From: Streptomyces sp. NBC_01716 | GTDB taxonomy: Bacteria > Actinomycetota > Actinomycetes > Streptomycetales > Streptomycetaceae | Assembly (NCBI RefSeq): GCF_036248275.1 | Contig: NZ_CP109181.1 | Span: forward strand, 7,068,001 to 7,132,000 | Direction: 5' to 3' | DNA length: 64,000 bases | In this document: positions 1 through 7,579 of the stretch, piece by piece | How the letters are laid out: every line of letters begins with the position of its first letter | How positions within the stretch are numbered: the stretch's first letter is position 1 | The notes under the pieces: model-generated | The model's input: the letters and a program-made list of their open reading frames with translations, nothing else | What the model was told of the DNA's origin: nothing | The model's database searches: none | Position numbers and translations under genes: made by a program

Positions 1-441
1 TTCGGCTCCAAGGAAGACCTCCTCCAGGAGGTGTACGCGCGGGTGCTCCGCCTCCAGCAGGAGCGGCTGGACGCCTTCGCCGACGCCGACGAGCCCGTGG
101 AGCGGCGGCTGCGCGCGGCGGCGGCGGACGTGGTCGTGACCACCATCGACAACCTGGACGACGCGGCGATCTTCTTCCGCTCGATGCACCATCTGAGCCC
201 GGAGAAGAACAAGCAGGTACGGGCCGAGCGGCGGCGCTACCACGAACGCTTCCGCGCGCTGGTCGAAGAAGGCCAGCGCGGCGGGGTGTTCACCGCCGCC
301 ACCCCGGCCGACCTGGTGGTGGACTACCACTTCGGGTCGGTCCACCATCTCTCCACCTGGTACCGGCCGGACGGGCCGCTCACCCCGCAGCAGGTCGCCG
401 ACCACCTCGCCGACCTGCTGCTGCGCGCACTGCGCCCCTGA
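1..441 (+). CDS. TetR-family transcriptional regulator, C-terminal part (5' end outside window)
   Basis: The reading frame is open from base 1 and ends at TGA 439-441. It begins F-G-S-K-E-D-L-L, the typical junction just after the recognition helix of TetR N-terminal DNA-binding domains, so the helix-turn-helix lies upstream of the window. The visible ~146 residues are the helical ligand-binding and dimerisation domain, including an FFRSMHHLSPE segment resembling the C-terminal domains of TetR regulators of lipid catabolism. It converges tail-to-tail with the acyl-CoA dehydrogenase (12-bp gap). A TetR-like palindrome at 2749-2766, upstream of the phosphotransferase/acyl-CoA dehydrogenase operon, is a plausible target, so this is probably the local repressor. 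The ligand is unknown; an acyl-CoA is a guess from context. Confidence 0.85.
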   Translation, partial: FGSKEDLLQEVYARVLRLQQERLDAFADADEPVERRLRAAAADVVVTTIDNLDDAAIFFRSMHHLSPEKNKQVRAERRRYHERFRALVEEGQRGGVFTAATPADLVVDYHFGSVHHLSTWYRPDGPLTPQQVADHLADLLLRALRP

Positions 442-453
442 CCGGCCGCCGCG

Positions 454-1668
454 CTACAGGTACTTCTTCAACTCCCGGCGCGCCAGGGACCGTTGGTGCA
501 CCTCGTCCGGCCCGTCCGCCAGCCGCAGGGTCCGCGCCGCGGTCCACAGCTCCGCCAGCGGGTAGTCCTGGCTCACCCCGCCCGCGCCGTGCAGTTGCAC
601 CGCGCTGTCGATGATGTCGACCACCGCGCGCGGCGTCGCGATCTTGATCGCCTGGATCTCCGTGTGCGCGCCCCGGTTGCCCACCGTGTCCATCAGCCAG
701 GCCGTCTTGAGCACGAGCAGGCGCAGCTGCTCGACCGTCACGCGTGCGTCCGCGATCCAGTTCCCCACCACACCCTGCCGCGCGATGGGCTTCCCGAAGG
801 CCGTACGGGACACGGCCCGCCGGCACATCAGCTCGATGGCGCGCTCGGCCATGCCGATCAGCCGCATGCAGTGGTGGATCCGGCCGGGGCCGAGCCGGGC
901 CTGGGCGATGGCGAAACCGCCGCCCTCCTCGCCGATCAGACTGGCCGCCGGGACACGGACGTCCGAGAAGACGACCTCGGCGTGGCCGCCGTGGGAGTGG
1001 TCCTCGTAGCCGTACACGCTCATCGCGCGGACGACGGTGAGGCCGGGGGTGTCGCGCGGGACGAGGATCATCGACTGCTGGCGGCGGGTGTCGGCGCCGT
1101 CCGGGTCGGTCTTGCCCATCACGATGAAGATCCGGCAGTCCGGGTTCATGGCTCCGGAGATGTACCACTTACGGCCGTTGATCACGTAGTCGTCGCCGTC
1201 GCGCTCGATCCTGGTCCGGATGTTCGTCGCGTCGGACGAGGCGACCTCCGGCTCGGTCATCGCGAACGCCGAGCGGATCTCACCGTCGAGCAGCGGTTCC
1301 AGCCACCGCTTCTTCTGCTCGTCGCTGCCGAACTGGGCGAGCACTTCCATGTTCCCGGTGTCGGGCGCCGCGCAGTTGAGCGCCGTCGGGGCCAACTGCG
1401 GGCTCCGGCCGGTGATTTCGGCCAAGGGTGCGTACTGGAGGTTGGTCAGCCCGGCGCCGTGCTCCGCGTCCGGGAGGAAGAGATTCCACAGCCCCTGCCT
1501 GCGCGCCTCGGCCTTCAGCTCACCCACGACAGCCGGGGTGTCCCAGGGATCGGCGAGCCGGGCCCGCTGTTCCCGGGCGATCGCCTCGGCGGGGAAGACA
1601 TGCTCGTCCATGAACGCCAGCAGCCTGGCGCGGAGTTCCTCGGTGCGGGCGTCGAACGCGAAGTCCAT
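454..1668 (-). CDS. acyl-CoA dehydrogenase family protein
   Basis: A 404-residue protein of normal length for FAD-dependent acyl-CoA dehydrogenases, which introduce an alpha-beta double bond into acyl-CoA thioesters. The order is the family's: helical N-terminal domain, middle beta domain with AFAMTEPEVASSDATNI (the flavin-contacting segment), and C-terminal helical domain with FGKPIARQGVV and ending near ADGPDEVHQRSLARRELKKYL. It is the second gene of a two-gene operon, starting 7 bp after the stop of the phosphotransferase-like gene. Pairing of an APH-like kinase with an acyl-CoA dehydrogenase recalls the domain pairing of ACAD10/ACAD11 proteins, which act on 4-hydroxy acids through a phosphorylated intermediate. 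That specific substrate is inference only. Confidence 0.92.
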   Translation of the reverse strand: MDFAFDARTEELRARLLAFMDEHVFPAEAIAREQRARLADPWDTPAVVGELKAEARRQGLWNLFLPDAEHGAGLTNLQYAPLAEITGRSPQLAPTALNCAAPDTGNMEVLAQFGSDEQKKRWLEPLLDGEIRSAFAMTEPEVASSDATNIRTRIERDGDDYVINGRKWYISGAMNPDCRIFIVMGKTDPDGADTRRQQSMILVPRDTPGLTVVRAMSVYGYEDHSHGGHAEVVFSDVRVPAASLIGEEGGGFAIAQARLGPGRIHHCMRLIGMAERAIELMCRRAVSRTAFGKPIARQGVVGNWIADARVTVEQLRLLVLKTAWLMDTVGNRGAHTEIQAIKIATPRAVVDIIDSAVQLHGAGGVSQDYPLAELWTAARTLRLADGPDEVHQRSLARRELKKYL

Positions 1669-1675
1669 GGCCGGG

Positions 1676-2698
1676 TCAGCCTTCCTGGAGGGTGGTGAGG
1701 CCGTGCTCGATGAAGACGGGGACGAGATCGCCGATGCGCTCGAAACCGCCGCCGACCGTCCGGCCCAGCGTGTAGCGGTAGTGGATGCCTTCGAGGATCA
1801 CGGCGAGCTTGAACCAGGCGAAGGCCGTGTACCAGGCGATCGCCGAGGTGTCGCGGCCCGAACCGGCGGCGTAGCGCTCGACCAGTTCGGCCGGGTCGGG
1901 ATGGCCGGCCGCGCCGGCGGTCGTACTGATCGGGGAGCCCGTGATCTCCAGCGGCGCGCTGTACATCACCAGCAGACCGAGGTCGGTCAGCGGGTCGCCG
2001 AGGGTGGACATCTCCCAGTCCAGCACGGCCTTGATCCGGTCGTCGTCACCGAGCAGTACGTTGTCGAGCCGGTAGTCGCCGTGGACGACGGTGGGCGCGG
2101 GGGAACCGGGCAGGGAGCGGCCCAGAGCTGCGTGCAACTCGTCGATGCCGGGCAGGTCCCGGTTGCGTGAGGCGTCCAACTGCTTGGCCCAGCGGCGCAG
2201 TTGGCGGTCGAGGAAGCCCTCGGGCCGGCCGAAGTCGGCGAGTCCCACCGCGGCGGGGTCGACCGCGTGCAGCTCGACCAGGGTGTCGACCAGGCCCAGG
2301 AGCGCGGTGCGGGTGCGGTCGGGGCCGAGCGGGGCGAGCTGTTCGGCCGTACGGTACGGGGTCCCCGCTACGTACTCCATCACGTAGAAGGGCGCCCCGA
2401 GCACGTCCGGGTCCTCGCACAGCAGCAGGGGCCCGGGCACCGGCACGGCCGTCGGGTGCAGCGCGCTGATCACCCGGAACTCGCGCGTCATGTCGTGCGC
2501 CGTGGCGAGGACATGGCCGAGCGGCGGCCTGCGGACCACCCACTCGTGGGTACCGTCGCCGATCAGATACGTCAGGTTCGACCGTCCGCCCTCGATCAGC
2601 CGGGCGCTCAGTGGTCCGCCCACCAGTCCGGGGCGCTCGCGGTCGAGGTGGCCGCGCAGCCGCTCCGGGTCGAGTCCTGGCGGGGGACTGGCGCTCAT
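1676..2698 (-). CDS. phosphotransferase (APH-fold kinase) family protein
   Basis: Aminoglycoside-phosphotransferase/choline-kinase fold, about 340 residues. Visible motifs are the ATP-binding N-lobe (SNLTYLIGDGTHEWVVRRPP), the catalytic loop VVHGDYRLDNVLL (Brenner-type HGDxxxxN) and the metal-binding AVLDWEMSTLGDP. I chose the ATG at 2698 because GGAGG sits 7-8 bases upstream. An in-frame ATG at 2743 would lie against the palindrome at 2749-2766 with no ribosome-binding site. It precedes the acyl-CoA dehydrogenase by 7 bp and is surely co-transcribed. By analogy with ACAD10/11-type systems it may phosphorylate a hydroxyacyl-CoA or hydroxy acid; antibiotic resistance is not implied. Confidence 0.88.
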   Translation of the reverse strand: MSASPPPGLDPERLRGHLDRERPGLVGGPLSARLIEGGRSNLTYLIGDGTHEWVVRRPPLGHVLATAHDMTREFRVISALHPTAVPVPGPLLLCEDPDVLGAPFYVMEYVAGTPYRTAEQLAPLGPDRTRTALLGLVDTLVELHAVDPAAVGLADFGRPEGFLDRQLRRWAKQLDASRNRDLPGIDELHAALGRSLPGSPAPTVVHGDYRLDNVLLGDDDRIKAVLDWEMSTLGDPLTDLGLLVMYSAPLEITGSPISTTAGAAGHPDPAELVERYAAGSGRDTSAIAWYTAFAWFKLAVILEGIHYRYTLGRTVGGGFERIGDLVPVFIEHGLTTLQEG

Positions 2699-2748
2699 CG
2701 GTCGTACCTCCATGAGGGCGGGGGCGGGGGATGCCTTCGCCATTCATG

Positions 2749-2766
2749 ATGCCGACCAGTCGGTAT
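2749..2766. promoter_or_regulatory. palindromic TetR-type operator candidate
   Basis: The sequence ATGCCGACCAGTCGGTAT contains perfect 5-bp arms CCGAC/GTCGG around a 2-base centre, with outer AT/AT also paired. Size and symmetry fit operators of TetR-family repressors. It lies 51-68 bases upstream of the phosphotransferase start codon and is the only such palindrome noticed in this promoter. The TetR gene ending at 441 is the obvious candidate regulator; binding is inferred. Confidence 0.5.
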
Positions 2767-2818
2767 GCCGTCCAGTGCGCGGCGGGAAACCGTCCGCGTC
2801 TGTGACGGGATCGGCGCG

Positions 2819-2840
2819 CCGGGTCCGCGGGCGGACCCGG
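2819..2840 (-). terminator. short GC-rich palindrome, possible terminator
   Basis: Perfect 10-bp arms CCGGGTCCGC/GCGGACCCGG with a 2-base centre, about 70 bases beyond the stop of the histidine-rich gene. The loop is too small for the full stem, so about 9 bp would pair. No T-run is seen, which is usual in Streptomyces. The rest of 2767-2912 shows nothing I recognise. Confidence 0.35.
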
Positions 2841-2912
2841 CGGTGTACGTCCGCGGCCGTACGCCGGGTCCTGTCGGGGGTGGCGTCGGGGGTGCGTCGG
2901 CTGTAGGTGGGG

Positions 2913-3209
2913 TCAGTGGTCGTCCCAGTGCCCGTCGTGGGCCGCGTGCCGGTGGCCGTCGTGCGCGTAGTCCAGGTGGTCGCCGTGTCTGACGGCGGGG
3001 TGGCCGCAGCCCTCGCCGTGCCGGTGGGGATGGCTCTCGTGGACGACATGGGCGGTGGTCTCGCACTCGTCCCAGTGCTCCGCGTGCCGCCGGTGCAGAT
3101 GGCCGTCGTGGGCGTAGTCGACATGGTCGCCGTGCCGCACCTCGGTGTGGCCGCAGGTCGGTCCGTGGGAGTGCTCGTGCGTGGGGTGTTCCTGGTGAAG
3201 AGTCGTCAT
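2913..3209 (-). CDS. histidine-rich tandem-repeat protein, putative metal-binding
   Basis: A 98-residue protein with about a third histidine and no signal peptide or membrane segment. It consists of two tandem copies of a ~40-residue unit sharing the pattern HG-x2-CGH-x2-VRHGDH-[VL]-DYAHDGH-x-H, the second ending HWDDH. The start is ATG 3209 with an upstream GAGG. The His and Cys content suggests binding of zinc, nickel or another soft metal, either as a store or a chaperone; this is inference from composition. No Zur- or Nur-like operator was recognised upstream. It is the last gene after the NUDIX and DUF202 genes on the same strand, separated from them by 83 bp. Confidence 0.75.
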   Translation of the reverse strand: MTTLHQEHPTHEHSHGPTCGHTEVRHGDHVDYAHDGHLHRRHAEHWDECETTAHVVHESHPHRHGEGCGHPAVRHGDHLDYAHDGHRHAAHDGHWDDH

Positions 3210-3292
3210 GATGTATACCTCTGCTGTGTTTTGGGGTGATTTGACCGGCCGGACGGGACGCTACCAGTCCTGTCCGCCGCCGGGTCGTCCCC

Positions 3293-3613
3293 TCAGAGCA
3301 CGGTCACGCCGAACGCCGCCAGGCAGATCACACACACCACCGCCGCGACCCCCGCACCTGCCGGCAGCGGGCGCGGCTCCGGCGTGTCGAGGGCCGTCAT
3401 CCGCCGGTGCGCCACCCAGAGGAACGCCAGCCAGACGAGCGCGCCCGCCACCGCCGCCGCGACGCCCGCGGCCGTCACCTCGTTCCGGAGGACCTGCCGC
3501 CCCGCGAGCACCGCCACGACCGTGTACGTCAGAGTCGTACGCCGCCAGGCCAGCCGGGTCCGCTCGGGCTGGAGGCCCGGGTCGCGCGCCGCCCCGGCGG
3601 CCGGGCTCCCCAT
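3293..3613 (-). CDS. DUF202 family small membrane protein (second copy)
   Basis: A 106-residue protein starting MGSPAAGAARDPGLQPERTRL, with the DUF202 hallmark ERTRLAWRRTTLTY followed by three hydrophobic segments (about residues 27-40, 50-68 and 84-106). The ATG at 3613 overlaps the TGA of the preceding DUF202 gene by one base (TGATG), so translation is probably coupled. Paired DUF202 genes are common in actinobacteria and resemble VTC/YidH-type membrane proteins. No biochemical role is established. Confidence 0.82.
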   Translation of the reverse strand: MGSPAAGAARDPGLQPERTRLAWRRTTLTYTVVAVLAGRQVLRNEVTAAGVAAAVAGALVWLAFLWVAHRRMTALDTPEPRPLPAGAGVAAVVCVICLAAFGVTVL

Positions 3614-4014
3614 CAGCGGGTCCCGCCCGCCAAAACCACGACCAGCATGATCACGGCGACGGCCGCGACCGACAGCCCCAGCAGCGTCGGGAACGCCGTC
3701 ACCGGCAGATCCTCGCCCCGGCGCATCGCCCGCTCGCTGCGCACCCACTGGCTGATGGACCGCAGCGCGCTGAGCGCCCCGATCGCGAAGAGCACCACCG
3801 CAAGCCCCACCCGCACACCCCAGCGCAGGTCCGGCAGGAACTGGTCGACGGCGAATCCGCCGCCCACCAGGGCCAGTGACGTACGGATCCAGGCGAGGAA
3901 CGTGCGTTCGTTGGCGAGCGAGAAGCGGTAGTCGGGGGTCGTCCCCTCGTCGCTGACCCGCCGGGGCGCGAACCACAGGCGCAGGCTCCGTACAAAATCG
4001 ATCACCCGTCGCAC
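3613..4014 (-). CDS. DUF202 (YidH) family inner-membrane protein
   Basis: A 133-residue protein with a GTG start at 4014. The DUF202 signature RFSLANERTFLAWIRTSLALVGGGFAVDQFL is at about residues 30-60, followed by two further hydrophobic helices (about 70-90 and 108-130). It starts one base past the stop of the NUDIX gene and overlaps the next DUF202 gene by one base, so the three form a tight operon. E. coli YidH is the named relative; function is unknown beyond membrane location. Confidence 0.85.
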   Translation of the reverse strand: MRRVIDFVRSLRLWFAPRRVSDEGTTPDYRFSLANERTFLAWIRTSLALVGGGFAVDQFLPDLRWGVRVGLAVVLFAIGALSALRSISQWVRSERAMRRGEDLPVTAFPTLLGLSVAAVAVIMLVVVLAGGTR

Positions 4015-4015
4015 C

Positions 4016-4546
4016 TTACGCGCGGGACGCTTTGAGCCGTTCGTACGCCGTCAGGCCGTCCGGCGTCCACCGCCACCCACCGTCGCCGGGGCGCTGCGCC
4101 AGACGCCGCTCCAGCTCCTCCTCCGTCAGGAACGCGTGCCAGTCGATCTCCTCCGCCTGCGGGGACACCGGCAGCACACAGCGGACCTCGTAGACGCGCG
4201 ACCACCAGCTCAGCTGGCCGCCCCCGGCCTCGTACAGGAACGAGAACAGCGGTACCGGGCGCGGCAGGCCCGAGACCCCCAGTTCCTCCTCGGCCTCGCG
4301 CAGCGCCGCGTCGTCGTACGTCTCGCCCGCGCCGACCACACCGCCCACGAACATGTCGTGGTGGGACGGGAAGACGAGCTTGGTCGCCGTCCTGCGGTGG
4401 ACGAAGACACGGCTCTCGGCGTCGCGCGCGAGGACGAAGACGCAGCGGTGCCGCAGCCCCTTCGCGTACACCTCGCCGCGCGGTGCCCGCCCCACGACGC
4501 GGTCCTGTTCGTCGACGATGTCGAGGATTTCGTCAGCGGCGCTCAT
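4016..4546 (-). CDS. NUDIX hydrolase
   Basis: A 176-residue protein with a complete Nudix box, GGVVGAGETYDDAALREAEEELGV (GX5EX7REUXEEXGU), at about residues 68-91, which places Mg2+ for hydrolysis of nucleoside-diphosphate-linked substrates. The N-terminal ILDIVDEQDRVVGRAPRGEVYAKGLRHR resembles the isopentenyl-diphosphate isomerase/YfcD-like Nudix subgroup, so an uncharacterised diphosphate substrate is possible. Start ATG 4546. It heads a three-gene operon with two DUF202 proteins and is divergent from the FAD-dependent dehydrogenase. Confidence 0.9.
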   Translation of the reverse strand: MSAADEILDIVDEQDRVVGRAPRGEVYAKGLRHRCVFVLARDAESRVFVHRRTATKLVFPSHHDMFVGGVVGAGETYDDAALREAEEELGVSGLPRPVPLFSFLYEAGGGQLSWWSRVYEVRCVLPVSPQAEEIDWHAFLTEEELERRLAQRPGDGGWRWTPDGLTAYERLKASRA

Positions 4547-4637
4547 GGGGGACAGCCTGGCATGCCGAACAGTTGACTCGTTACCGGCCCGTACGGAAGA
4601 TCGGACCACCTCAGTCGCCCCGAGAAGGTGGGAACCC

Positions 4638-6293
4638 ATGGCGTACGACGCTGATGTGATCGTGATCGGCGCGGGACTGGCCGGGCTGGTGGCCACCGCC
4701 GAACTCGTCGACGCGGGGCGCTCGGTCATCCTGCTCGACCAGGAGCCGGAGCGGTCCATCGGTGGCCAGGCGCACTGGTCCTTCGGCGGGATGTTCCTCG
4801 TGGACTCGCCCGAGCAGCGGCGGCTGCGGGTCAAGGACAGCAGGGACCTCGCGCTCCAGGACTGGCTCGGCACGGCCGGCTTCGACCGCGAGGAGGACCA
4901 CTGGCCGCGCAAATGGGCCGAGGCGTACGTGGACTTCGCCGCCGGTGAGAAGCGGTCCTGGCTGCGCGAGCGGGGCATACGCTTCTTCCCGGTCGTCGGC
5001 TGGGCCGAGCGCGGCGGCTACGGCGCGAGCGGGCACGGCAACTCGGTGCCGCGCTTCCACATCACCTGGGGGACCGGCCCCGGCGTCGTCGAGCCGTTCG
5101 AGCGGCGGGTGCGTGAGGGCGTCGCCAAGGGACTGGTGACGTTCCGTTTCCGGCACCGGGTTACCGGACTCGGCGCGAGCGCCGGCGCCGTCGACACGGT
5201 GACCGGTGAGGTGCTTGAGCCGAGCGACGCCGAACGCGGCACGGCCAGCAGCCGCGTCACGACGGGTACGTTCGAACTCAGGGCGCAGGCCGTGATCGTC
5301 ACGTCCGGCGGCATCGGCGGAAACCACGACCTCGTACGCGCCCAGTGGCCCGAACGCCTCGGCACCCCGCCCGGGAAGATGCTCTCCGGCGTACCCGCCC
5401 ATGTCGACGGTCTGATGCTCGGCATCACCGAGCGGGCCGGCGCCCACCACATCAACCGGGACCGGATGTGGCACTACACGGAGGGCATAGAGAACTGGAA
5501 CCCGATCTGGGCCAGGCACGGCATCCGGATCCTGCCCGGACCCTCGTCGCTCTGGCTCGACGCACGCGGCACGCGGCTGCCGGTGCCGCTGTTCCCCGGC
5601 TTCGACACGCTCGGAACGCTGGACCACATCATGCACAGCGGCCACGACTACACCTGGTTCGTTCTCAACCGGCGCATCATCGGCAAGGAGTTCGCGCTCT
5701 CGGGCTCCGAGCAGAATCCCGACCTGACCGGGAAGTCCGTCCGCGACGTGATCGACCGGGCGCGCCAGGACGTGCCGGGACCGGTCAGGGCGTTCATGGA
5801 CAACGGCGCTGACTTCGTCGTGGAGAAGGACCTCGCCTCGCTCGTGCGGGGGATGAACGCGCTCACCGAGAAGCCGCTGATCGACGAGGACGGGCTGCGC
5901 CGGGAGATCGTGGCGCGCGACAGGGAGGTCGCCAACCCGTTCACCAAGGACCTCCAGATGACGGCCGTCCGAGGGGCGCGCGCCTATCTGGGCGACAAGC
6001 TGATCCGTACGGTGGCGCCGCACCGCATCCTCGACCCCAAGGCCGGTCCGCTGATCGCCGTACGGCTGCACATCCTGACCCGCAAGTCGCTCGGCGGGCT
6101 TCAGACGGACCTGTCGTCGCGGGTGCTGCGGCCGGACGGCACACCGCTGGCCGGGGTGTACGCGGCGGGGGAGGCGGCCGGCTTCGGCGGCGGCGGGATG
6201 CACGGCTACCGCTCGCTGGAGGGCACGTTCCTCGGCGGCTGTGTCTTCTCCGGGCGCGCGGCCGGGCGGGCGGCGGCGGAGGCGGTCGCCTAG
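4638..6293 (+). CDS. FAD-binding dehydrogenase (fumarate reductase/ketosteroid dehydrogenase superfamily)
   Basis: A 551-residue flavoprotein. The N-terminal dinucleotide fold is at residues 6-35 with GAGLAGL, followed by an acidic DQEPE turn. A GGQAHWSFGGMF segment and a C-terminal FAD motif (GVYAAGEAAGFGGGGMHGYRSLEGTFLGG) match the family of 'FAD-binding dehydrogenases' related to 3-oxosteroid 1-dehydrogenase; from memory Rv0785 is a relative. The start ATG 4638 follows AGAAGGTGGG. The substrate is unknown. The TAG stop lies in a CTAG that also begins a solo end of the MITE-like repeat found elsewhere in the window (6290-6319). Confidence 0.88.
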   Translation: MAYDADVIVIGAGLAGLVATAELVDAGRSVILLDQEPERSIGGQAHWSFGGMFLVDSPEQRRLRVKDSRDLALQDWLGTAGFDREEDHWPRKWAEAYVDFAAGEKRSWLRERGIRFFPVVGWAERGGYGASGHGNSVPRFHITWGTGPGVVEPFERRVREGVAKGLVTFRFRHRVTGLGASAGAVDTVTGEVLEPSDAERGTASSRVTTGTFELRAQAVIVTSGGIGGNHDLVRAQWPERLGTPPGKMLSGVPAHVDGLMLGITERAGAHHINRDRMWHYTEGIENWNPIWARHGIRILPGPSSLWLDARGTRLPVPLFPGFDTLGTLDHIMHSGHDYTWFVLNRRIIGKEFALSGSEQNPDLTGKSVRDVIDRARQDVPGPVRAFMDNGADFVVEKDLASLVRGMNALTEKPLIDEDGLRREIVARDREVANPFTKDLQMTAVRGARAYLGDKLIRTVAPHRILDPKAGPLIAVRLHILTRKSLGGLQTDLSSRVLRPDGTPLAGVYAAGEAAGFGGGGMHGYRSLEGTFLGGCVFSGRAAGRAAAEAVA

Positions 6294-6319
6294 GAAGTGT
6301 CTTTCGGATCAGGCCGGAT
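6290..6319. repeat. solo end of MITE-like inverted-repeat element (fragment C)
   Basis: A 30-base stretch starting CTAGGAAGTGTCTTTCGG and ending ATCAGGCCGGAT matches the inverted right end of the element at 63671-63835 at 25 of 30 positions by eye, including the 12-base run ATCAGGCCGGAT. The CTAG overlaps the stop codon of the upstream FAD dehydrogenase. No opposite end was found before the ASCH gene, so this is a remnant or an independent short copy. It also has a weak GTGTC/GACAC hairpin that could end transcription between the converging genes. Confidence 0.6.
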
Positions 6320-6332
6320 CGCCGGACACGTA

Positions 6333-6767
6333 CTACCGGCGCTCCACCACCCGGAAGCGCTCCGCCACCACCAGCGTCCCGTCGTGCACCGTGAACGACG
6401 GGTCGCCCATCGCCTCCCGCATCTCGTCGCTGTGCCAGAACGCCTCGTGGCCCGCGCGCCAGGCCGCCACCGAGTCGTACCCCTCGCCCTCGTCCAGCGC
6501 GTGCTGGAGATCGACCTGCCCCAGCGGCAGCACCCGTACCTCCGTCAGCTCCAGCACGGCGATCTCGCGGCCGGCCGAGTCGATCAGCGCCGAACGCTCC
6601 CCGACCGGCGGCAGCTCCTCGTTCTCCACCTCGTACTCGGCCAGCAGGCCCGTGGTCGAGACCTTCTTCCCGGACAGGACCGCCGCGACCAGCTGATCGC
6701 GCAGCGGCCCGGGGAAGGCCAGCAGAAAGGGCGGGAGGGCTTCGGGGTGTTCCTGGGGGGTCGCCAT
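6333..6767 (-). CDS. ASCH domain-containing protein
   Basis: A 144-residue protein matching the ASCH (PUA-like beta-barrel) domain: FPGPLRDQLVAAVLSGKKVSTTGLL at about residues 18-42 gives the conserved GxKxxTTxLL motif, followed by GERSALIDSAGREIAVLELTEVRVLPLGQVD and the terminal FTVHDGTLVVAERFRVV. ASCH proteins bind RNA or modified nucleosides, and some, such as YqfB, are N4-acetylcytidine amidohydrolases. Which applies here cannot be told from sequence. It is transcribed alone, convergent with the FAD dehydrogenase and divergent from the molybdopterin oxidoreductase. Confidence 0.88.
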   Translation of the reverse strand: MATPQEHPEALPPFLLAFPGPLRDQLVAAVLSGKKVSTTGLLAEYEVENEELPPVGERSALIDSAGREIAVLELTEVRVLPLGQVDLQHALDEGEGYDSVAAWRAGHEAFWHSDEMREAMGDPSFTVHDGTLVVAERFRVVERR

Positions 6768-6853
6768 GGGTTAAGTCTGCCGGACTCTGACGAAACGATG
6801 ACGGATCGCCGGCGCCCCTGGTTTCCGCGTCTCCACGGTGTTCGAATCAATGG

Positions 6854-7579
6854 GTGACCACTCCACACAACGACCGGGAGGGCACGCCCGTCGGGCGGCG
6901 CCTGGTGCTCTCCATGCTCGGTCTCGGCGCGGCGGGCGTCGTCACGGCGCCCTATCTCCAGCGGGGGCTCGAAGCCTTCCTCGGCTCGGTGGCCGACACC
7001 GACCCGACCGGGCTGACCGGCCTGCTGCCCAACGGGGGCGGGTTCCGCTACTACTCGGTGGCCAGCTCCGTACCCCGCAAGGGTCCTGAGAACTACCGGC
7101 TCACCGTGGACGGGCTGGTCGACCGGCCCACCACGTACACGCTCGACGCCCTGCGGAAGCTCCCGCAGACCCGCATGGTCCGTGACGTCCAGTGCGTCAC
7201 CGGCTGGCGGGTGCCGGAAACGCCGTTCGAAGGCGTACGGCTGTCGCGGATCCTCGATGCCGCGGGGGTACGGCCGGACGCCAAAGCGGTCCGCTTCACC
7301 TGCTTCGACGGCACGTACAGCGAGAGCCTGACCATGGAGCAGGCCAGACGGCCCGACGTCCTGGTGGCGCTGAAGATGCGCGACAAGCCGGTCGAGCACG
7401 CGCACGGCGGTCCGGTACGGCTCTACGTGGCACCCATGTACTTCTACAAATCGGCGAAATGGCTCTCCGGGATCTCCGTCACCTCCGACGTCCGCCCCGG
7501 CTACTGGGAGGAGCGCGGCTATGACGTCGACGCCTGGGTCGGGCGGTCCAACGGCCGCACCGACACCCCGACCGTCTGA
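6854..7579 (+). CDS. molybdopterin-dependent oxidoreductase, sulfite-oxidase fold (YedY/MsrP-like)
   Basis: A 241-residue protein. The N-terminus has GRRLVLSMLGLGAAG, a twin-arginine-like export or anchor sequence. The catalytic domain has VRDVQCVTGWRVPETPFEGVRLSRIL, where Cys114 is the expected molybdenum ligand, then LYVAPMYFYKSAKWLSGI near the C-terminus. It is shorter than full sulfite oxidases, as expected for the YedY type. GTG 6854 is the best in-frame start, but its ribosome-binding site is poor. The 3' end overlaps the cytochrome b-like gene by 59 bases, implying a membrane heme partner that delivers electrons, as YedZ/MsrQ does for YedY/MsrP. The substrate is unknown; repair of oxidised methionine or sulfoxide reduction is possible. 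Confidence 0.88.
   Translation: MTTPHNDREGTPVGRRLVLSMLGLGAAGVVTAPYLQRGLEAFLGSVADTDPTGLTGLLPNGGGFRYYSVASSVPRKGPENYRLTVDGLVDRPTTYTLDALRKLPQTRMVRDVQCVTGWRVPETPFEGVRLSRILDAAGVRPDAKAVRFTCFDGTYSESLTMEQARRPDVLVALKMRDKPVEHAHGGPVRLYVAPMYFYKSAKWLSGISVTSDVRPGYWEERGYDVDAWVGRSNGRTDTPTV

Noticed and set aside
1676..2743. Start of the phosphotransferase at 2743
   Set aside because: No Shine-Dalgarno sequence and it would abut the palindromic operator. ATG 2698 has GGAGG at good spacing.
4353..4637. The long frame upstream of the FAD-dependent dehydrogenase start
   Set aside because: It runs antisense through the NUDIX gene. The ATG at 4638 has a ribosome-binding site and gives the normal flavoprotein N-terminus.
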